Positions 22,601 through 33,704 of a DNA stretch of 64,000 nt are shown one piece after another. The DNA is taken from assembly GCA_030681515.1 (NCBI GenBank), contig JAUXSE010000039.1:1-64000 (forward strand), written 5' to 3'. Every line of letters starts with the position of its first letter. Position 1 is the first letter of the stretch. Source of the stretch: Geothrix sp. (GTDB lineage Bacteria; Acidobacteriota; Holophagae; Holophagales; Holophagaceae). Position numbers and translations under genes: made by a program. A model generated the notes under the pieces. That model saw nothing but the letters and a program-made list of their open reading frames with translations. It did no database searches and had not been told where the DNA came from.

Positions 22601-24421
22601 TTGACGGGAGCCAGCGGGGGCGGACCCGCGCCCGTCACCATGGGATTTGCCTACAAGCCGCCCGCCGAGGGGCGCCGCCTGGCTTCCGAAAGCACCACCC
22701 TGGGGGGCGTGGCCCACGGCCTCTCCTATGCCTACCTCGGCACGGGCCAGCTGGACACGGTCACCTATCCCGCCGGGCGCATCGTGGGCTATGCCTACGA
22801 TACCAATGGCCGCATCACGGGCCTCCAGGACCGCACCGGGGGCGGCTCGAAGGCCATCGTGTCCACGGTCGCCTTCGACGATTGGGGCCAGCGGAAGCGG
22901 CTCACCTTCGGTTCCGGCGCCTACAGCGACTGGTCGACCCAGAAGATGGGCACCCAGCTGGATGCCTGGACCATCGGCTACACGACCGGGGGCCTGGGTG
23001 ATCCCGCCAATCCCCGCACCCACACCTACGATACGGCGGAGCGCCTCACCCAGGCGGGCGAGTGGCAGGGGCTGACCCATGACAGCGCGAACCGCCTGGG
23101 ATCGGCTTCGGCGCCGTCCCTGGGCGTGGAGGGCCTCACCTTCAACCATGACGGCTTCGGCAACAACACCAGCCAGCAGATGTCGGGCCCGGCGGCGTCC
23201 TCGTTCAACAACTTCACCTTCAACCCCCTGAGCACCAACCGGCTGCCCGCCACGACCACCACGGGCGGGCTGACGGGGTGGCTCATGGATGGCCGGGGCG
23301 AGGCCTCCCAGGTGGGCACGGGCACCAGCAGCGGGCAGTACCTGGGATTGGGGTGGGATGCCCTGGGGCGGGTGAAGTCCCTGGCCACGGCGGGCCTGGC
23401 CCAGGGCTACACTTACGCACCTTCTGGCCTCAGGATCCGCGTGCTTGACACCGCCACCCCCGCGAACAACCGCCGCTACGCCTACACGAGCGGGGGCCTG
23501 CTCATGTCCGAATACACGGACGCGGGCTGGAAGCGGGATGTGGTCTACCTCGGATCCGAGCCTGTGGCTGAGGTTGACGCCGCGGGTATTCACGAACTGC
23601 ATTCGGATCACCTGGGCACGCCCCGCATCGTCACGAATGGGACCACGGCCCAGATCGAAGGCAAGCAGGCCTACGGGCCATACGGCGAGTCCCTCACGGC
23701 CCAAGCCATAGGCTACAGGCCCCTCACCGGCTACACGGGGCACCTCCAGAACGATCCCACCGGCCTGATCTACATGCGCGGAAGGTTCTACAGCCCCGCC
23801 TGGCATCGGTTCCTGAACAGCGATCAGGGCGTGGATCCGAACAGCTGGAATCAGATGGCGTATGTGGGCGGAAGCCCGTTCATGGCCGTGGATCCGAGCG
23901 GGATGAAAATCAGTCATTGCTGGGTAATCGTTTGGACTCACTGTATAGGTAGTTCAAGTTCAGGATGGCAGTGCTCGTCAGAGATTGTCGGAGAGTTTGG
24001 TGATTGTAGTGCATACGGAGATGATCCCGCGCCGCAAACACAACAGAAGGATAAGGATTGCGGCCAAAAGGTGCTTCAGACCTATCAAGGCCGTGTGATT
24101 CAGGCAGCTAAGACATGGCAGTCAGCCACATCATGGCCCAGTCTGGGCAAAGCCTTCATGAGTTACGATTCTCAACCTTCGTGGCTCAAGGTTGTCGGCT
24201 GGGGTAGCGGTGCATCGGATCAAGTAACCAGCCGACTAGGTGTAAGGGGCATTCCTGCTGGTGTGAACACCGCCCTATTTGGATTTTCGACAATGTGGTC
24301 CTTCATAGATGGTTTAGCGGGAGTGGACTTAGCAACCGGCCAGGCCAATACACAACTTCAGAACCAGATTGATCAGGCTGCTTCCGATTACTGGAAGGGC
24401 ATGAAGGATTGTGCGCAATGA
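19643..24421 (+). CDS. Secreted RHS-repeat protein with variable C-terminal tip
   Basis: 1592 residues from ATG 19643 (agggtga upstream). Signal peptide ~1-23, so Sec export rather than a T6SS spike. Residues ~25-420 form an N-terminal region with strands; ~420-1330 are RHS/YD repeats (YDTLGRPTSRSRQGE, YDAHGRRVAQKEF, YDGLGRVCKV, YDTNGRITGLQDRTGG). The RHS-associated core (~1340-1420) includes HSDHLGTPRIVTNG, LTGYTGHLQNDPTGLIYMRG and RFYSPAWHRFL, ending at VDPSG near 23900. The last ~172 residues switch abruptly to AT-rich, Cys-containing sequence of no recognised family, the pattern of an exchangeable toxin tip. Its stop overlaps the start of a small membrane protein (ATGA), typical of toxin-immunity pairs. 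No DPxGL-type autoprotease Asp pair was confirmed. Confidence 0.9.
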   Translation: MMRAAFKSFFIGLSLLAAGLLNAQTRFRLADPQALSGAGNGWAVEPGTGDLSFAIPVATVPGEIPIPAVYRVAASYSVQRRKVWVVDTEFYRPIRLLETDTNIHRPMLGTLHFGFIDNGGNFNGINESATYVLENGIQFRQEDWVAFTTFNTIFTLPQDFGLAAIAAGSAMVSTDRGYAYYVTDAAGLGATVNAKVQATLPVGHPAPTQFKVILDKDRARVMAFLSGLNAWAPLLWLDRFGHQVAFKWTMSKAGLPVGATALHGVVVSNQRAGQPPRGLQVQWATWASGTEQKDLLRADFIGMDAPSILVRGYSGQAALLPVGLTITPARDGDAIARMAIAGVVGRPTQIQVGHSNTVPEPVWVGTASALPKVQPMIVQPPPSAALRQWTVGYDANQAAITDFTDALGVSTLFDYGTGTFPYAYPQDTYSAYGNLGKYGVTAATSTDSQQDPASLTVPQFKRTWARSAVVSNSWTTTYQEWWPSIGPAERKVELGFGSATEAIHYANNQLALQRTLSVDGATQYSKTLYAMVPGGLANVDSVITGSEVSRKDEATFRDGYGYTNGLLTARSRVTGPTSSPGIPLEQTDLIYDTKKDKLDIGRPTSVTVTRTDGSLTTLSPTRITRTEYDATTRLPRKAYLDGGTVGQLGQTTAYDGEGRPVTQANFASFSTDAVATTTVGYGSDGYPGTATTAYTRPANQAGIPSVGQGATYDSAGRILTQTDALGVQTTFSYDTLGRPTSRSRQGEPAISYGYPDERTRTLTRAGRITTEQTDGFGRLVRRILPDGRRVDFVYDAHGRRVAQKEFNQGGTASRASSTSYDLLDRPTGFSSPGGASQTITYAASLDLKQSIVTTSVAGLNVSRKETRDVLGQVVKVEEPTGAVSVMAFDGAGNLKTVTTTDAATHTQTRAFSFNALGLLTEKTEPETGKQTFKAPNALGLPGTVTEAAGTPDERIRTILYDGLGRVCKVSSSTGTDTVETFFDGALLTGASGGGPAPVTMGFAYKPPAEGRRLASESTTLGGVAHGLSYAYLGTGQLDTVTYPAGRIVGYAYDTNGRITGLQDRTGGGSKAIVSTVAFDDWGQRKRLTFGSGAYSDWSTQKMGTQLDAWTIGYTTGGLGDPANPRTHTYDTAERLTQAGEWQGLTHDSANRLGSASAPSLGVEGLTFNHDGFGNNTSQQMSGPAASSFNNFTFNPLSTNRLPATTTTGGLTGWLMDGRGEASQVGTGTSSGQYLGLGWDALGRVKSLATAGLAQGYTYAPSGLRIRVLDTATPANNRRYAYTSGGLLMSEYTDAGWKRDVVYLGSEPVAEVDAAGIHELHSDHLGTPRIVTNGTTAQIEGKQAYGPYGESLTAQAIGYRPLTGYTGHLQNDPTGLIYMRGRFYSPAWHRFLNSDQGVDPNSWNQMAYVGGSPFMAVDPSGMKISHCWVIVWTHCIGSSSSGWQCSSEIVGEFGDCSAYGDDPAPQTQQKDKDCGQKVLQTYQGRVIQAAKTWQSATSWPSLGKAFMSYDSQPSWLKVVGWGSGASDQVTSRLGVRGIPAGVNTALFGFSTMWSFIDGLAGVDLATGQANTQLQNQIDQAASDYWKGMKDCAQ

Positions 24422-24636
24422 ATATGGACGCGAACGAACAGCCCGAGGTCAAGAAAGTTCCAGCCTTTATCCGAATTGTCGATGTGCTCACGGACTTGGT
24501 TGTACCCATTGGCCTAGGTGTTTTATTAGTCGAGTTGCTTCCTTCAATCGCAAAGACGGGCATGTTCATCATCGCGGTTGGAATTTTCGCAAGAGTGGCT
24601 GCAAAACGAATTCGAGAGCATTACCAAGCCCAATGA
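24418..24636 (+). CDS. Two-TM small membrane protein, candidate RHS immunity
   Basis: 72 residues from ATG 24418, which overlaps the RHS stop (ATGA), giving coupled translation. After a polar N-terminus (~1-20) come two hydrophobic segments (VVPIGLGVLLVELL and GMFIIAVGIFARVAA) and a basic tail RIREHYQAQ. It is AT-rich like the RHS tip and unlike the neighbouring genes, so tip and small gene probably arrived together. Position and size suit an immunity protein against a membrane-acting tip. That is inference; no homologue is recognised. Confidence 0.65.
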   Translation: MNMDANEQPEVKKVPAFIRIVDVLTDLVVPIGLGVLLVELLPSIAKTGMFIIAVGIFARVAAKRIREHYQAQ

Positions 24637-24785
24637 AGGAACAGCAGCCGCCTCCGTCGGCGCCACCCCCAAGCGCCCAACGCCATTCATCGCCTGAGGC
24701 AGTGGCACACTCAATCTCCGCCATTCGCGTTGGATCTTGACAACTTTCGCCGTCATTTTTTTGACTTGACCCTTAGCTCCTTGCC

Positions 24786-24807
24786 CCTAGGCTGGTTGCA
24801 ACCTAGG
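24786..24807 (+). promoter_or_regulatory. CCTAGG pair in front of sigma-54 activator gene
   Basis: Two CCTAGG hexamers (24786-24791, 24802-24807) flank ctggttgcaa, making a palindromic pair that ends six bases before the ATG and overlaps the aggag ribosome site. Possible operator for autoregulation. The rest of 24637-24812 holds no gene that I can support. Confidence 0.35.
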
Positions 24808-24812
24808 AGCCC

Positions 24813-26267
24813 ATGACTCAACTGCCGCGCCTTCACTGGTCCACCCTCGGGGACGATACCGGGGGGCTGGAGCATCGGTGGGCGGCGCTGTGGGATATCA
24901 CAGTGGACCGCGGGGCTTCGCCGGCCCTGGCGCCGCGGGATGTGGATCTGTGGGTGATCAGCGCCAGGGGCGCCTGGCCGCCGCCGGAGCTGAACCGCAT
25001 GATGGCCGAGGTCGCGGCGTTGCCGATCCTGCTGGGCCTGAAACCCGACGCGGCGCCCATGGATCCCAAGGCCCTGACGGAATGGGGATCGCTGGGATCC
25101 GTGCGCTGGGGCGTGCTGGGGCCCGAACCGCCCATGCCGGGCCTGCGCCCCCGCTCGGGCACCACCACGCAGCTGAGCGCCTCCCAGGCCCTGGCCTTCG
25201 GGTTGGTGGGCACCAGCGCGGCCATGCAGGATGTGCTGGCCCGCGCCCGCAGCGCCGCCGCTACCCGCGCCACGGTGCTGCTGCTGGGGGAAAGCGGCAC
25301 GGGCAAGGAGGTCATCGCCCGGGCCATCCACCGCATGAGTGCTGATGCCGCCGAACCCTTCGTGGCCGTGCACTGCGGCGCCATCCCCGAGAACCTGCTG
25401 GAGTCGGAGCTCTTCGGCTACAACAAGGGCGCCTTCACGGATGCCCGCAAGGATACGCCGGGCAAGTTCCGCGAGGCCCACGGCGGCACGATCCTGCTCG
25501 ACGAGGTGGGCACCATGCCCCTGGGCGCCCAGGTGCGGCTGCTGCGGGTGATCCAGGAGCGCGAGGTGCAACCCCTGGGCGGCGGCGCGCCCGTGAAGGT
25601 GGATGTGCGGGTGGTGACGGCCTCCAATGTGGACCTCTGGAAGAAGGTGCAGGACGGCAGCTTCCGCGAGGATCTGTTCTACCGCCTGGAAGTGGTGCCC
25701 ATCACCATGCCGCCCCTGCGGGCCCGGCGGGAGGAAATCCCCTTCCTGGCCCAGCACTTCCTCAACCGCAAGGCCCGGGAGCACGGCCTCTACCCCAAGG
25801 CCCTGCATCCCAGCGTGGACCCGTTGTTGATGTCCTTGCCCTGGCCCGGCAACGTGCGCCAGCTGGAGAACGCCATCGAGCGGGCCATCGTGCTATCGGG
25901 CAAGCGCCCCGTGCTCACGCGGGAGGATTTCGCCTTCCTGGCGGAGCGCATGGGAGCACCGGCCGAGGGCAGGGGCGAGGCCCCCTTGGCCGAACCCACG
26001 CCGAAGGCTGGCTTCCCGCCCGTCCTTACCGATCCTTTCGCGCCCCTGCCCGCCGTGGCCTTCGGCATGGACCTGCCGCCCCAGGGCCTGGATCTCAACC
26101 AGGTGGTCTCGGATATGGAAAAGACGCTCATGCTTCAAAGCCTCGCCATCACCCGCGGCAACAAGAAGCGCGCCGCCGACCTGCTGGGCCTCAAGCGGAC
26201 CACCTTCCTGGAAAAAATGAAGCGGCTGGAACTGGAGGATCCAGACGGCATCGAGGCCGAGGCCTGA
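24813..26267 (+). CDS. Sigma-54-dependent transcriptional activator (GAFTDA variant)
   Basis: 484 residues, ATG after aggagccc. The N-terminal ~130 residues match no sensor domain I recognise. The AAA+ domain spans ~130-370: Walker [24 protein letters not shown], Walker [11 protein letters not shown], sensor R-finger [11 protein letters not shown] and [11 protein letters not shown]. The sigma-54-contact loop reads GAFTDA instead of GAFTGA, a variant seen in some enhancer-binding proteins. A FIS-type HTH closes the protein ([20 protein letters not shown], ~445-465). It activates RpoN promoters with ATP hydrolysis. Targets are not evident; prmA follows at 22 bases on the same strand. Confidence 0.92.
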   Translation: MTQLPRLHWSTLGDDTGGLEHRWAALWDITVDRGASPALAPRDVDLWVISARGAWPPPELNRMMAEVAALPILLGLKPDAAPMDPKALTEWGSLGSVRWGVLGPEPPMPGLRPRSGTTTQLSASQALAFGLVGTSAAMQDVLARARSAAATRATVLLLGESGTGKEVIARAIHRMSADAAEPFVAVHCGAIPENLLESELFGYNKGAFTDARKDTPGKFREAHGGTILLDEVGTMPLGAQVRLLRVIQEREVQPLGGGAPVKVDVRVVTASNVDLWKKVQDGSFREDLFYRLEVVPITMPPLRARREEIPFLAQHFLNRKAREHGLYPKALHPSVDPLLMSLPWPGNVRQLENAIERAIVLSGKRPVLTREDFAFLAERMGAPAEGRGEAPLAEPTPKAGFPPVLTDPFAPLPAVAFGMDLPPQGLDLNQVVSDMEKTLMLQSLAITRGNKKRAADLLGLKRTTFLEKMKRLELEDPDGIEAEA

Positions 26268-26289
26268 TCGCGCCTGCTAATCTGAGGAG

Positions 26290-27159
26290 ATGGTAGTAAG
26301 CACGACGCATCTGAGGTGGAAACTGGAGGTGCCGGACCCCCAGGAAGAGGCGCTGTGTGCCTGGCTGGAGGCCGGGGGCTCATCGGCCTTCTACCGCGAG
26401 GCCGATCCGCCCCGGGTCTGCTACGCCTACTTCCCCCCGGACCAGACGCCCCCCGACGCGGCCGGCCTGGCCGCCTTCTCCGGCGTGCGCCTCATGGAGG
26501 CCGAGGCCTTCGGCGACGAGGATTGGCTGGCCAAGAGCCGCGAGGGCTTCGGCGCCTTCGACGTGGGCGCGCGCTTCCATGTGCGGCCCCTCTGGGATGC
26601 GGCGCCCGGGCCCCAGGGGCGGATGGATCTCGTCGTGAATCCGGGCCTGGCCTTCGGCACCGGCGGTCACGAAACCACGCGCCTTTGCATGGAGCTGCTG
26701 GAGGCACTGGCGGCCTCGAAGCGCCTGAAGGGCCCCGTCCTTGATATCGGCGCGGGCACGGGCATCCTGTCCCTGGCGGCCTTCCTGCTGGGGGGGCGGG
26801 CTCTCACGGCCTTCGACATTGATCCCGATTGCGGCCCGGCCATGGACGAGCTCATCGAGCTGAACGCGCACCTGCTCGGGGGCGCGAAGCCGTATGAAAG
26901 CTTCGTCGGCACCCTCGATCATCCGCGGGTGGCGGGGCCCTATCCGGGCCTGCTGGCCAACATCCTGCTGGAGACCATCCAGGAACTGCTGCCCCGCATG
27001 GCCCAGGTGGCCGCCCCCGGCGGCTGGCTCATCGCCAGCGGCATCCTCGCCGAGCGCACGGACGAAGCCCTGGTGAGCCTCGCGACCCACGGCTTCAAGC
27101 CGGAGAAGGTGCTGAAGGAAGGCGAGTGGATCGCGATCCTGGCCGTACGGGAATCCTGA
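26290..27159 (+). CDS. prmA: Ribosomal protein L11 methyltransferase
   Basis: 289 residues. PrmA trimethylates L11 using S-adenosylmethionine. An N-terminal ~90-residue substrate-recognition domain is followed by the linker motif DLVVNPGLAFGTGGHETTR and the Rossmann fold with SAM motif VLDIGAGTGILSLAA (~150-165), acidic FDIDPD, and the catalytic-loop motif ANILLETIQELLP in place of the usual N-I-L-A. The second Gly in FGTGGHETT replaces the commoner Thr. Followed by a palindromic repeat then murI. Cytoplasmic housekeeping gene. Confidence 0.92.
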   Translation: MVVSTTHLRWKLEVPDPQEEALCAWLEAGGSSAFYREADPPRVCYAYFPPDQTPPDAAGLAAFSGVRLMEAEAFGDEDWLAKSREGFGAFDVGARFHVRPLWDAAPGPQGRMDLVVNPGLAFGTGGHETTRLCMELLEALAASKRLKGPVLDIGAGTGILSLAAFLLGGRALTAFDIDPDCGPAMDELIELNAHLLGGAKPYESFVGTLDHPRVAGPYPGLLANILLETIQELLPRMAQVAAPGGWLIASGILAERTDEALVSLATHGFKPEKVLKEGEWIAILAVRES

Positions 27160-27165
27160 AAAAAC

Positions 27166-27305
27166 AAAAGCGGAACACAGAGGACACAGAGTGCAACAGA
27201 GGACACAGAGGAAAACCAATAGGAGCAGGGTGCCTGAGGCAGGAGGATTTTCTCTGTGTCCTCTGCGGATTTCTGTGTCCTCTGCGTTCCTGTTTTGCTT
27301 TTTCT
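27166..27305. repeat. Palindromic CACAGAGGA simple-repeat element
   Basis: Left arm aaaagcggaacacagaggac followed by acagagtgcaacagaggacacagagg; right arm tctctgtgtcctctgcgg, tttctgtgtcctctgcgttcc and a T-rich tail. The arms are imperfectly complementary over ~55 bases. It shares its first 17 bases with the element at 14483. It fills the whole prmA-murI gap and supplies the murI leader. Confidence 0.78.
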
Positions 27306-27318
27306 CCAGGCTCGCATC

Positions 27319-28110
27319 ATGACGCGTTCAGACCGCCCCATCGGGGTCTTCGATTCGGGCATTGGCGGGCTGACGGTCATCCACGCGCTGCGGCAGCTGC
27401 TGCCCCAGGAGGACCTGGTCTACCTCGGGGATACGGCACGGCTGCCCTATGGCACCAAGAGCCACCGCACCATCGAGCGGTACACCCTGCAGATGGGCGA
27501 GTTGTTGCAGCGCCACGATCCCAAGCTCATCGTCATCGCCTGCAACACCGCCAGCGCCCACGGCCTGACGGCCCTCCAGGCCGTGAGCCCCTGTCCGGTT
27601 ATCGGCGTGATCGAGCCCGGCGCCGAGGCCGCCGCGGAGATCCCGGGCCCCGTGGGCATCATCGGCACCCTGGCCACCATCGGCAGCGCCGCCTATGACG
27701 CGGCCATCCACCGGCGCGATCCGGAGAAGGTCATCCACAGCGTGGCCTGCCCGCTGCTGGTGCCCCTGGCGGAGGAAGGCTGGTTCGACGATCCCCTCAC
27801 CGACAGCATCTGCCGCCGCTACCTCGATCAGCTGCCCTTCGAGGTGCAGACCGTGGTGCTGGGCTGCACCCACTATCCGACCCTCCTGACCAGCCTGGAG
27901 CGCAGCCGCCCCGGCACCCGCTGGATAGACAGTGGCCGGGTCACCGCCCAGGCCGTGGACCGCCTGCTGCAGGGGGCCCTGGGCTACCGCACCACCAGCG
28001 CCCGCGGCGATCTCCGCGTCCAGCTCACCGACGCCAGCAGCCGTCTGAAGGAAGTGGGCAACCGCTTTCTGGAAGAGGCGCTGGGGGATGTGGAAGTGGT
28101 GGAGATCTAG
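27319..28110 (+). CDS. murI: Glutamate racemase
   Basis: 263 residues from ATG 27319 (the open frame extends upstream only through the repeat). MurI makes D-glutamate for peptidoglycan. Key parts: IGVFDSGIGG with D12 and S13, catalytic C75 in ACNTASA, second catalytic C183 in GCTHYP, and the substrate loop GDTARLPYGTK. Length is normal for the family. Its stop overlaps the stop of the convergent histidine kinase gene by three bases. Confidence 0.95.
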   Translation: MTRSDRPIGVFDSGIGGLTVIHALRQLLPQEDLVYLGDTARLPYGTKSHRTIERYTLQMGELLQRHDPKLIVIACNTASAHGLTALQAVSPCPVIGVIEPGAEAAAEIPGPVGIIGTLATIGSAAYDAAIHRRDPEKVIHSVACPLLVPLAEEGWFDDPLTDSICRRYLDQLPFEVQTVVLGCTHYPTLLTSLERSRPGTRWIDSGRVTAQAVDRLLQGALGYRTTSARGDLRVQLTDASSRLKEVGNRFLEEALGDVEVVEI

Positions 28111-29729
28111 GCCGCGGCCCCCGGCAGTGTGAACACCACGCAGGTCCCCATGCCTTCGGGGCTTTCGATGCGGATCTCGCCGCCGTGGCCGCGGACGATT
28201 TCGCGGCAGATGCTGAGGCCCAGGCCGGTGCCCATGCCTTCGGGCTTGGTGGTGAACATGGGGCGGAAGACCTGGCCCAGCAGATCGGCGGGGATGCCCT
28301 GGCCCGAATCGTGGAAGTGCAGTTCCCACCAGAGGCCGTCCGGCGTGCTTTCCTCGGCGGGCCTGGCCTTGATTCGCACCGTGCCGCCCGAGGGCACGGC
28401 GTCCAGGGCGTTGTTCATGAGGTTGAGGAAGAGCTGCTCCATCTGTTTGCGGTCCACATCCAGGCAGCAGTCCGGGGGGGCCTCGACCTCCACCGTGACG
28501 CCATGGGCCGCCAGGGTGGGCGTCCAGAGCTGCTGCAGATCGGACAGGAGATCGGCGAAGGCCTGGGGTTTGCGCTCCAGCTGGGGACGGCGGGTGAGAT
28601 CCAGCATCCGGCGCACGATATCGCCCACGCGCTGGATCTGGGCATGGATGACGCCGAGGCGTTCCCGGGTCCGGTCCGGCAGATCCTTTTGCGCGTCCAG
28701 CAGCTGGAGGTGTCCCGTCACGAGGTTGAGGGGCGTGCCCACCTCGTGGGCGAAGGTGGCGGTGAGCTGCCCGGCGACGGCCAGCCGCTCCTGGGCGCCC
28801 AGTTCCTCGCGGAGGAGCGCGTTGCGTTCCACCAGGGCCGCCAGTTCATCGTTCTTGGCCTGGAGTTCGAAAAGGGCGGCGTCAATGCGGTCCTGCAGAC
28901 CCGCGTTGAGGCCCCGGATTTCCAGGATCAGGGCCTCGCGCTCTTCGCCGGCCCGCTGGAGCTGCACGGCCATGTCGTTGAACCGGGCGGCGATGAGGCC
29001 CAGTTCGTCGCTGCGGCGCACGGGGGCGCGGGCGCTGGATTCACCGCGCTCCAGGCGCTGCATGGTAAGGACCATGGCCTCGATGGGATCGCTGATGAGC
29101 ATGCGCAGAATGAGCCAGAGCAGGATGAATTCGCCCAGCAGCACGCCGGGAAGGGTGTGCAGGGTGCGCTTGAGGTTGTTGTCCCAGACCACCTCCCAGC
29201 GCTCCAGGTCGCAGTAGGCCCGGATGAGGCCGATGGGCGGGTGGCCGGGTTTGCGGCTGCGGATGGGCAGGTAGACCTTCCAGGCCTGGCGGCCGGTGTT
29301 GAGGTCCACCAGCTCGGCCTGGGCCTTGGGCAGGGTCAGGTACGAACCGATCTCCGGGCCCCAGTCAACCAGGCTCTCCTCGCCGGAGGAGCGCACCAGA
29401 TCCACTTCGTTGCTCCTGCCCACCCGCTTGAAGACATCAATCTGGAAGATGCTGCGGTCGGGACCGGCGATGCTCTCCAGCACCTGGTCGAGCTTGTCGG
29501 GATCCTTGAAGGAGGGATCCCGCTCCATGATGTCGGTCTCCACCGTGCCCGCGGCTTCGATCACCAGCTGGCGCGAATAGCTTTCGATCTCCCGGCGGCT
29601 GTTGCGGATGATGGAGTAGGCGACGGCCACCGTGAGCACGCTGGTGACGAGGCCCAGCAGCAGGAAGAGCTTGGCATGCAGGCTGCGCAGCCAGGCCAGG
29701 GGCCGGATCCGCAGGTGCCAGAAACTCAT
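28107..29729 (-). CDS. Membrane sensor histidine kinase
   Basis: 540 residues. TM1 at ~20-42, periplasmic sensor region ~43-205, TM2 ~206-228, HAMP ~228-285 (SDPIEAMVLTMQRLERGE), and coiled coil ~285-325. The dimerisation/phosphoacceptor domain has the H-box FAHEVGTPLNLV (His at about 327). The ATPase domain carries LFLNLMNNALDAVP (N box), DSGQGI (G1) and GTGLGLSI (G2). GTPL rather than NPL in the H-box is the form common in NtrB/ZraS-like kinases that partner sigma-54 regulators. No response regulator is adjacent. The CHAD gene upstream overlaps by four bases (ATGA). Confidence 0.92.
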   Translation of the reverse strand: MSFWHLRIRPLAWLRSLHAKLFLLLGLVTSVLTVAVAYSIIRNSRREIESYSRQLVIEAAGTVETDIMERDPSFKDPDKLDQVLESIAGPDRSIFQIDVFKRVGRSNEVDLVRSSGEESLVDWGPEIGSYLTLPKAQAELVDLNTGRQAWKVYLPIRSRKPGHPPIGLIRAYCDLERWEVVWDNNLKRTLHTLPGVLLGEFILLWLILRMLISDPIEAMVLTMQRLERGESSARAPVRRSDELGLIAARFNDMAVQLQRAGEEREALILEIRGLNAGLQDRIDAALFELQAKNDELAALVERNALLREELGAQERLAVAGQLTATFAHEVGTPLNLVTGHLQLLDAQKDLPDRTRERLGVIHAQIQRVGDIVRRMLDLTRRPQLERKPQAFADLLSDLQQLWTPTLAAHGVTVEVEAPPDCCLDVDRKQMEQLFLNLMNNALDAVPSGGTVRIKARPAEESTPDGLWWELHFHDSGQGIPADLLGQVFRPMFTTKPEGMGTGLGLSICREIVRGHGGEIRIESPEGMGTCVVFTLPGAAA

Positions 29730-30637
29730 GCCCGGGGCCCGTCCACCAGGGGAAGCCCCAGGGCCGGTCGCGCGGCCCGGGCGAAGGCGGCGGGATTCTG
29801 CCCCTGGGCCAGGGTGGTGAAGCGCTCGAAGACCGCACGGCGGGCCTCGGCCACATCGCCCAGCAGATCGAGCACCCCCCCGCAGAGGGTCGGCCGGTCC
29901 CGGGCGCGGAGCTGCGCCTCGGCCTCCCAGAGGAGGGCTTCGAGCGCGGCGAGGTCGTGATGGTCCCCGAGCACCGTCTGAAGCTCCCGCAGATCCTGCA
30001 GCACGGATTCGGGCGGCCCCCCGAAGGCAGCCTCCAACGACTCGACGGCGTACCGCAGCTTCTTGATCCGGACCCGGGTCTTGTGCATGGCGGCCGCGTC
30101 CTCATGCGCGGCGAGGGTGGCCAGATCGCCCAGGGCCTGGCTGGCGCGGGGTTCCAGGCAGGCCCAGGCGGCCTCCTGAAGCGAGGTGGACTGGAAGGGA
30201 TGCTGCAGGGCAGGCACGTCGAGCAGACGGCGCAGATCCGGCAGGCGCAGCCGGTCCAGCTCCTTCTCCATGGCCCGGTGGGCCTTGGCGCGGCGCCGGT
30301 CCACCTGCTCCAGCAGATGCTCGATCACGGCGGTCTGGCCGGGCGTGCGGGCTTCGCGGTGATGGGTTCTCAGCTGTTCGGCGTGGACATCCAGCTCCCG
30401 GGGCAGGCCCAGGATGTCCACCAGTCCTTTCAATGCGCGGCGCTGGCCCTTGTGGCCCGGATAGGCTTCGGCATCCACGAGGTCGAGCACAGCGCCCAGG
30501 CGGCGCGCGGCCACCCGGACCTGGTGGAGCTGCTCCATGTCGCCGGCCCACTGGTCCAGCCCCAGCAGCTCCTGCAGGCGCGCCAAGCGGACCTCGAGGG
30601 CGCGGTGCAGCAGGATCGCCAGTTCGGCTGGGTGCAT
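29726..30637 (-). CDS. CHAD-domain protein
   Basis: 303 residues. CHAD (conserved histidine alpha-helical domain) motifs occur in both halves: LHQVRVAARRL (~38-48) and MHKTRVRIKKLRYAVESLE (~187-205), plus DLRELQTVLGDHHDL. The conserved His and basic residues line a positively charged channel; isolated CHAD proteins bind polyphosphate. No CYTH triphosphatase domain is fused. It is translationally coupled to the histidine kinase gene, an unusual pairing that suggests the kinase pathway may respond to phosphate or polyphosphate state (inference). Confidence 0.88.
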   Translation of the reverse strand: MHPAELAILLHRALEVRLARLQELLGLDQWAGDMEQLHQVRVAARRLGAVLDLVDAEAYPGHKGQRRALKGLVDILGLPRELDVHAEQLRTHHREARTPGQTAVIEHLLEQVDRRRAKAHRAMEKELDRLRLPDLRRLLDVPALQHPFQSTSLQEAAWACLEPRASQALGDLATLAAHEDAAAMHKTRVRIKKLRYAVESLEAAFGGPPESVLQDLRELQTVLGDHHDLAALEALLWEAEAQLRARDRPTLCGGVLDLLGDVAEARRAVFERFTTLAQGQNPAAFARAARPALGLPLVDGPRA

Positions 30638-30662
30638 CAGATGATTTTAGGAGCCGTTTCGG

Positions 30663-30687
30663 AATAACCAGTATTTTTCTGGTTATT
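30663..30687. promoter_or_regulatory. Inverted repeat between CHAD gene and uvrA
   Basis: Nine-base arms aataaccag / ctggttatt around tattttt. It could be an SOS-type operator for uvrA, an operator for the divergent CHAD-kinase operon, or a hairpin. It does not match the E. coli LexA box. Confidence 0.45.
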
Positions 30688-30754
30688 TCGCTACGGAACC
30701 TTATGTCGAGTTCTCCACCGGGACGCCACGGTGATTTCAGGGCGACGACCTGGA

Positions 30755-30782
30755 CGCCATTCGCAAAAGCGAAAAAATGGCG
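30755..30782 (+). promoter_or_regulatory. Hairpin in the uvrA leader
   Basis: Outer arms cgccatt (30755-30761) and aatggcg (30776-30782) enclose ttcgc-aaaa-gcgaa. It ends 15 bases before the uvrA ATG, so folded mRNA could limit initiation, or the DNA palindrome could be an operator. Confidence 0.45.
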
Positions 30783-30797
30783 TAATCTGGGAGGACC

Positions 30798-33701
<2,904 letters not shown>

Positions 33702-33704
33702 GTC

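Noticed and set aside
19871-23941. A 1356-codon open frame antisense to the RHS gene
   Set aside because: Its composition (G, R, A, V-rich without domains) is the usual shadow of a GC-rich coding strand; the plus-strand RHS repeats explain the whole interval.
24675-24735. attC-like pair GCCCAAC ... GTTGGAT downstream of the RHS immunity candidate
   Set aside because: The outer 7-mers fit the core consensus, but inner arms do not pair and no cassette boundary lies upstream; chance or a terminator is as likely.
24813-26267. GAFTDA as an inactivating mutation of the sigma-54 activator
   Set aside because: The essential Thr is kept, the variant occurs in other activators as far as I recall, and all ATPase motifs are intact.
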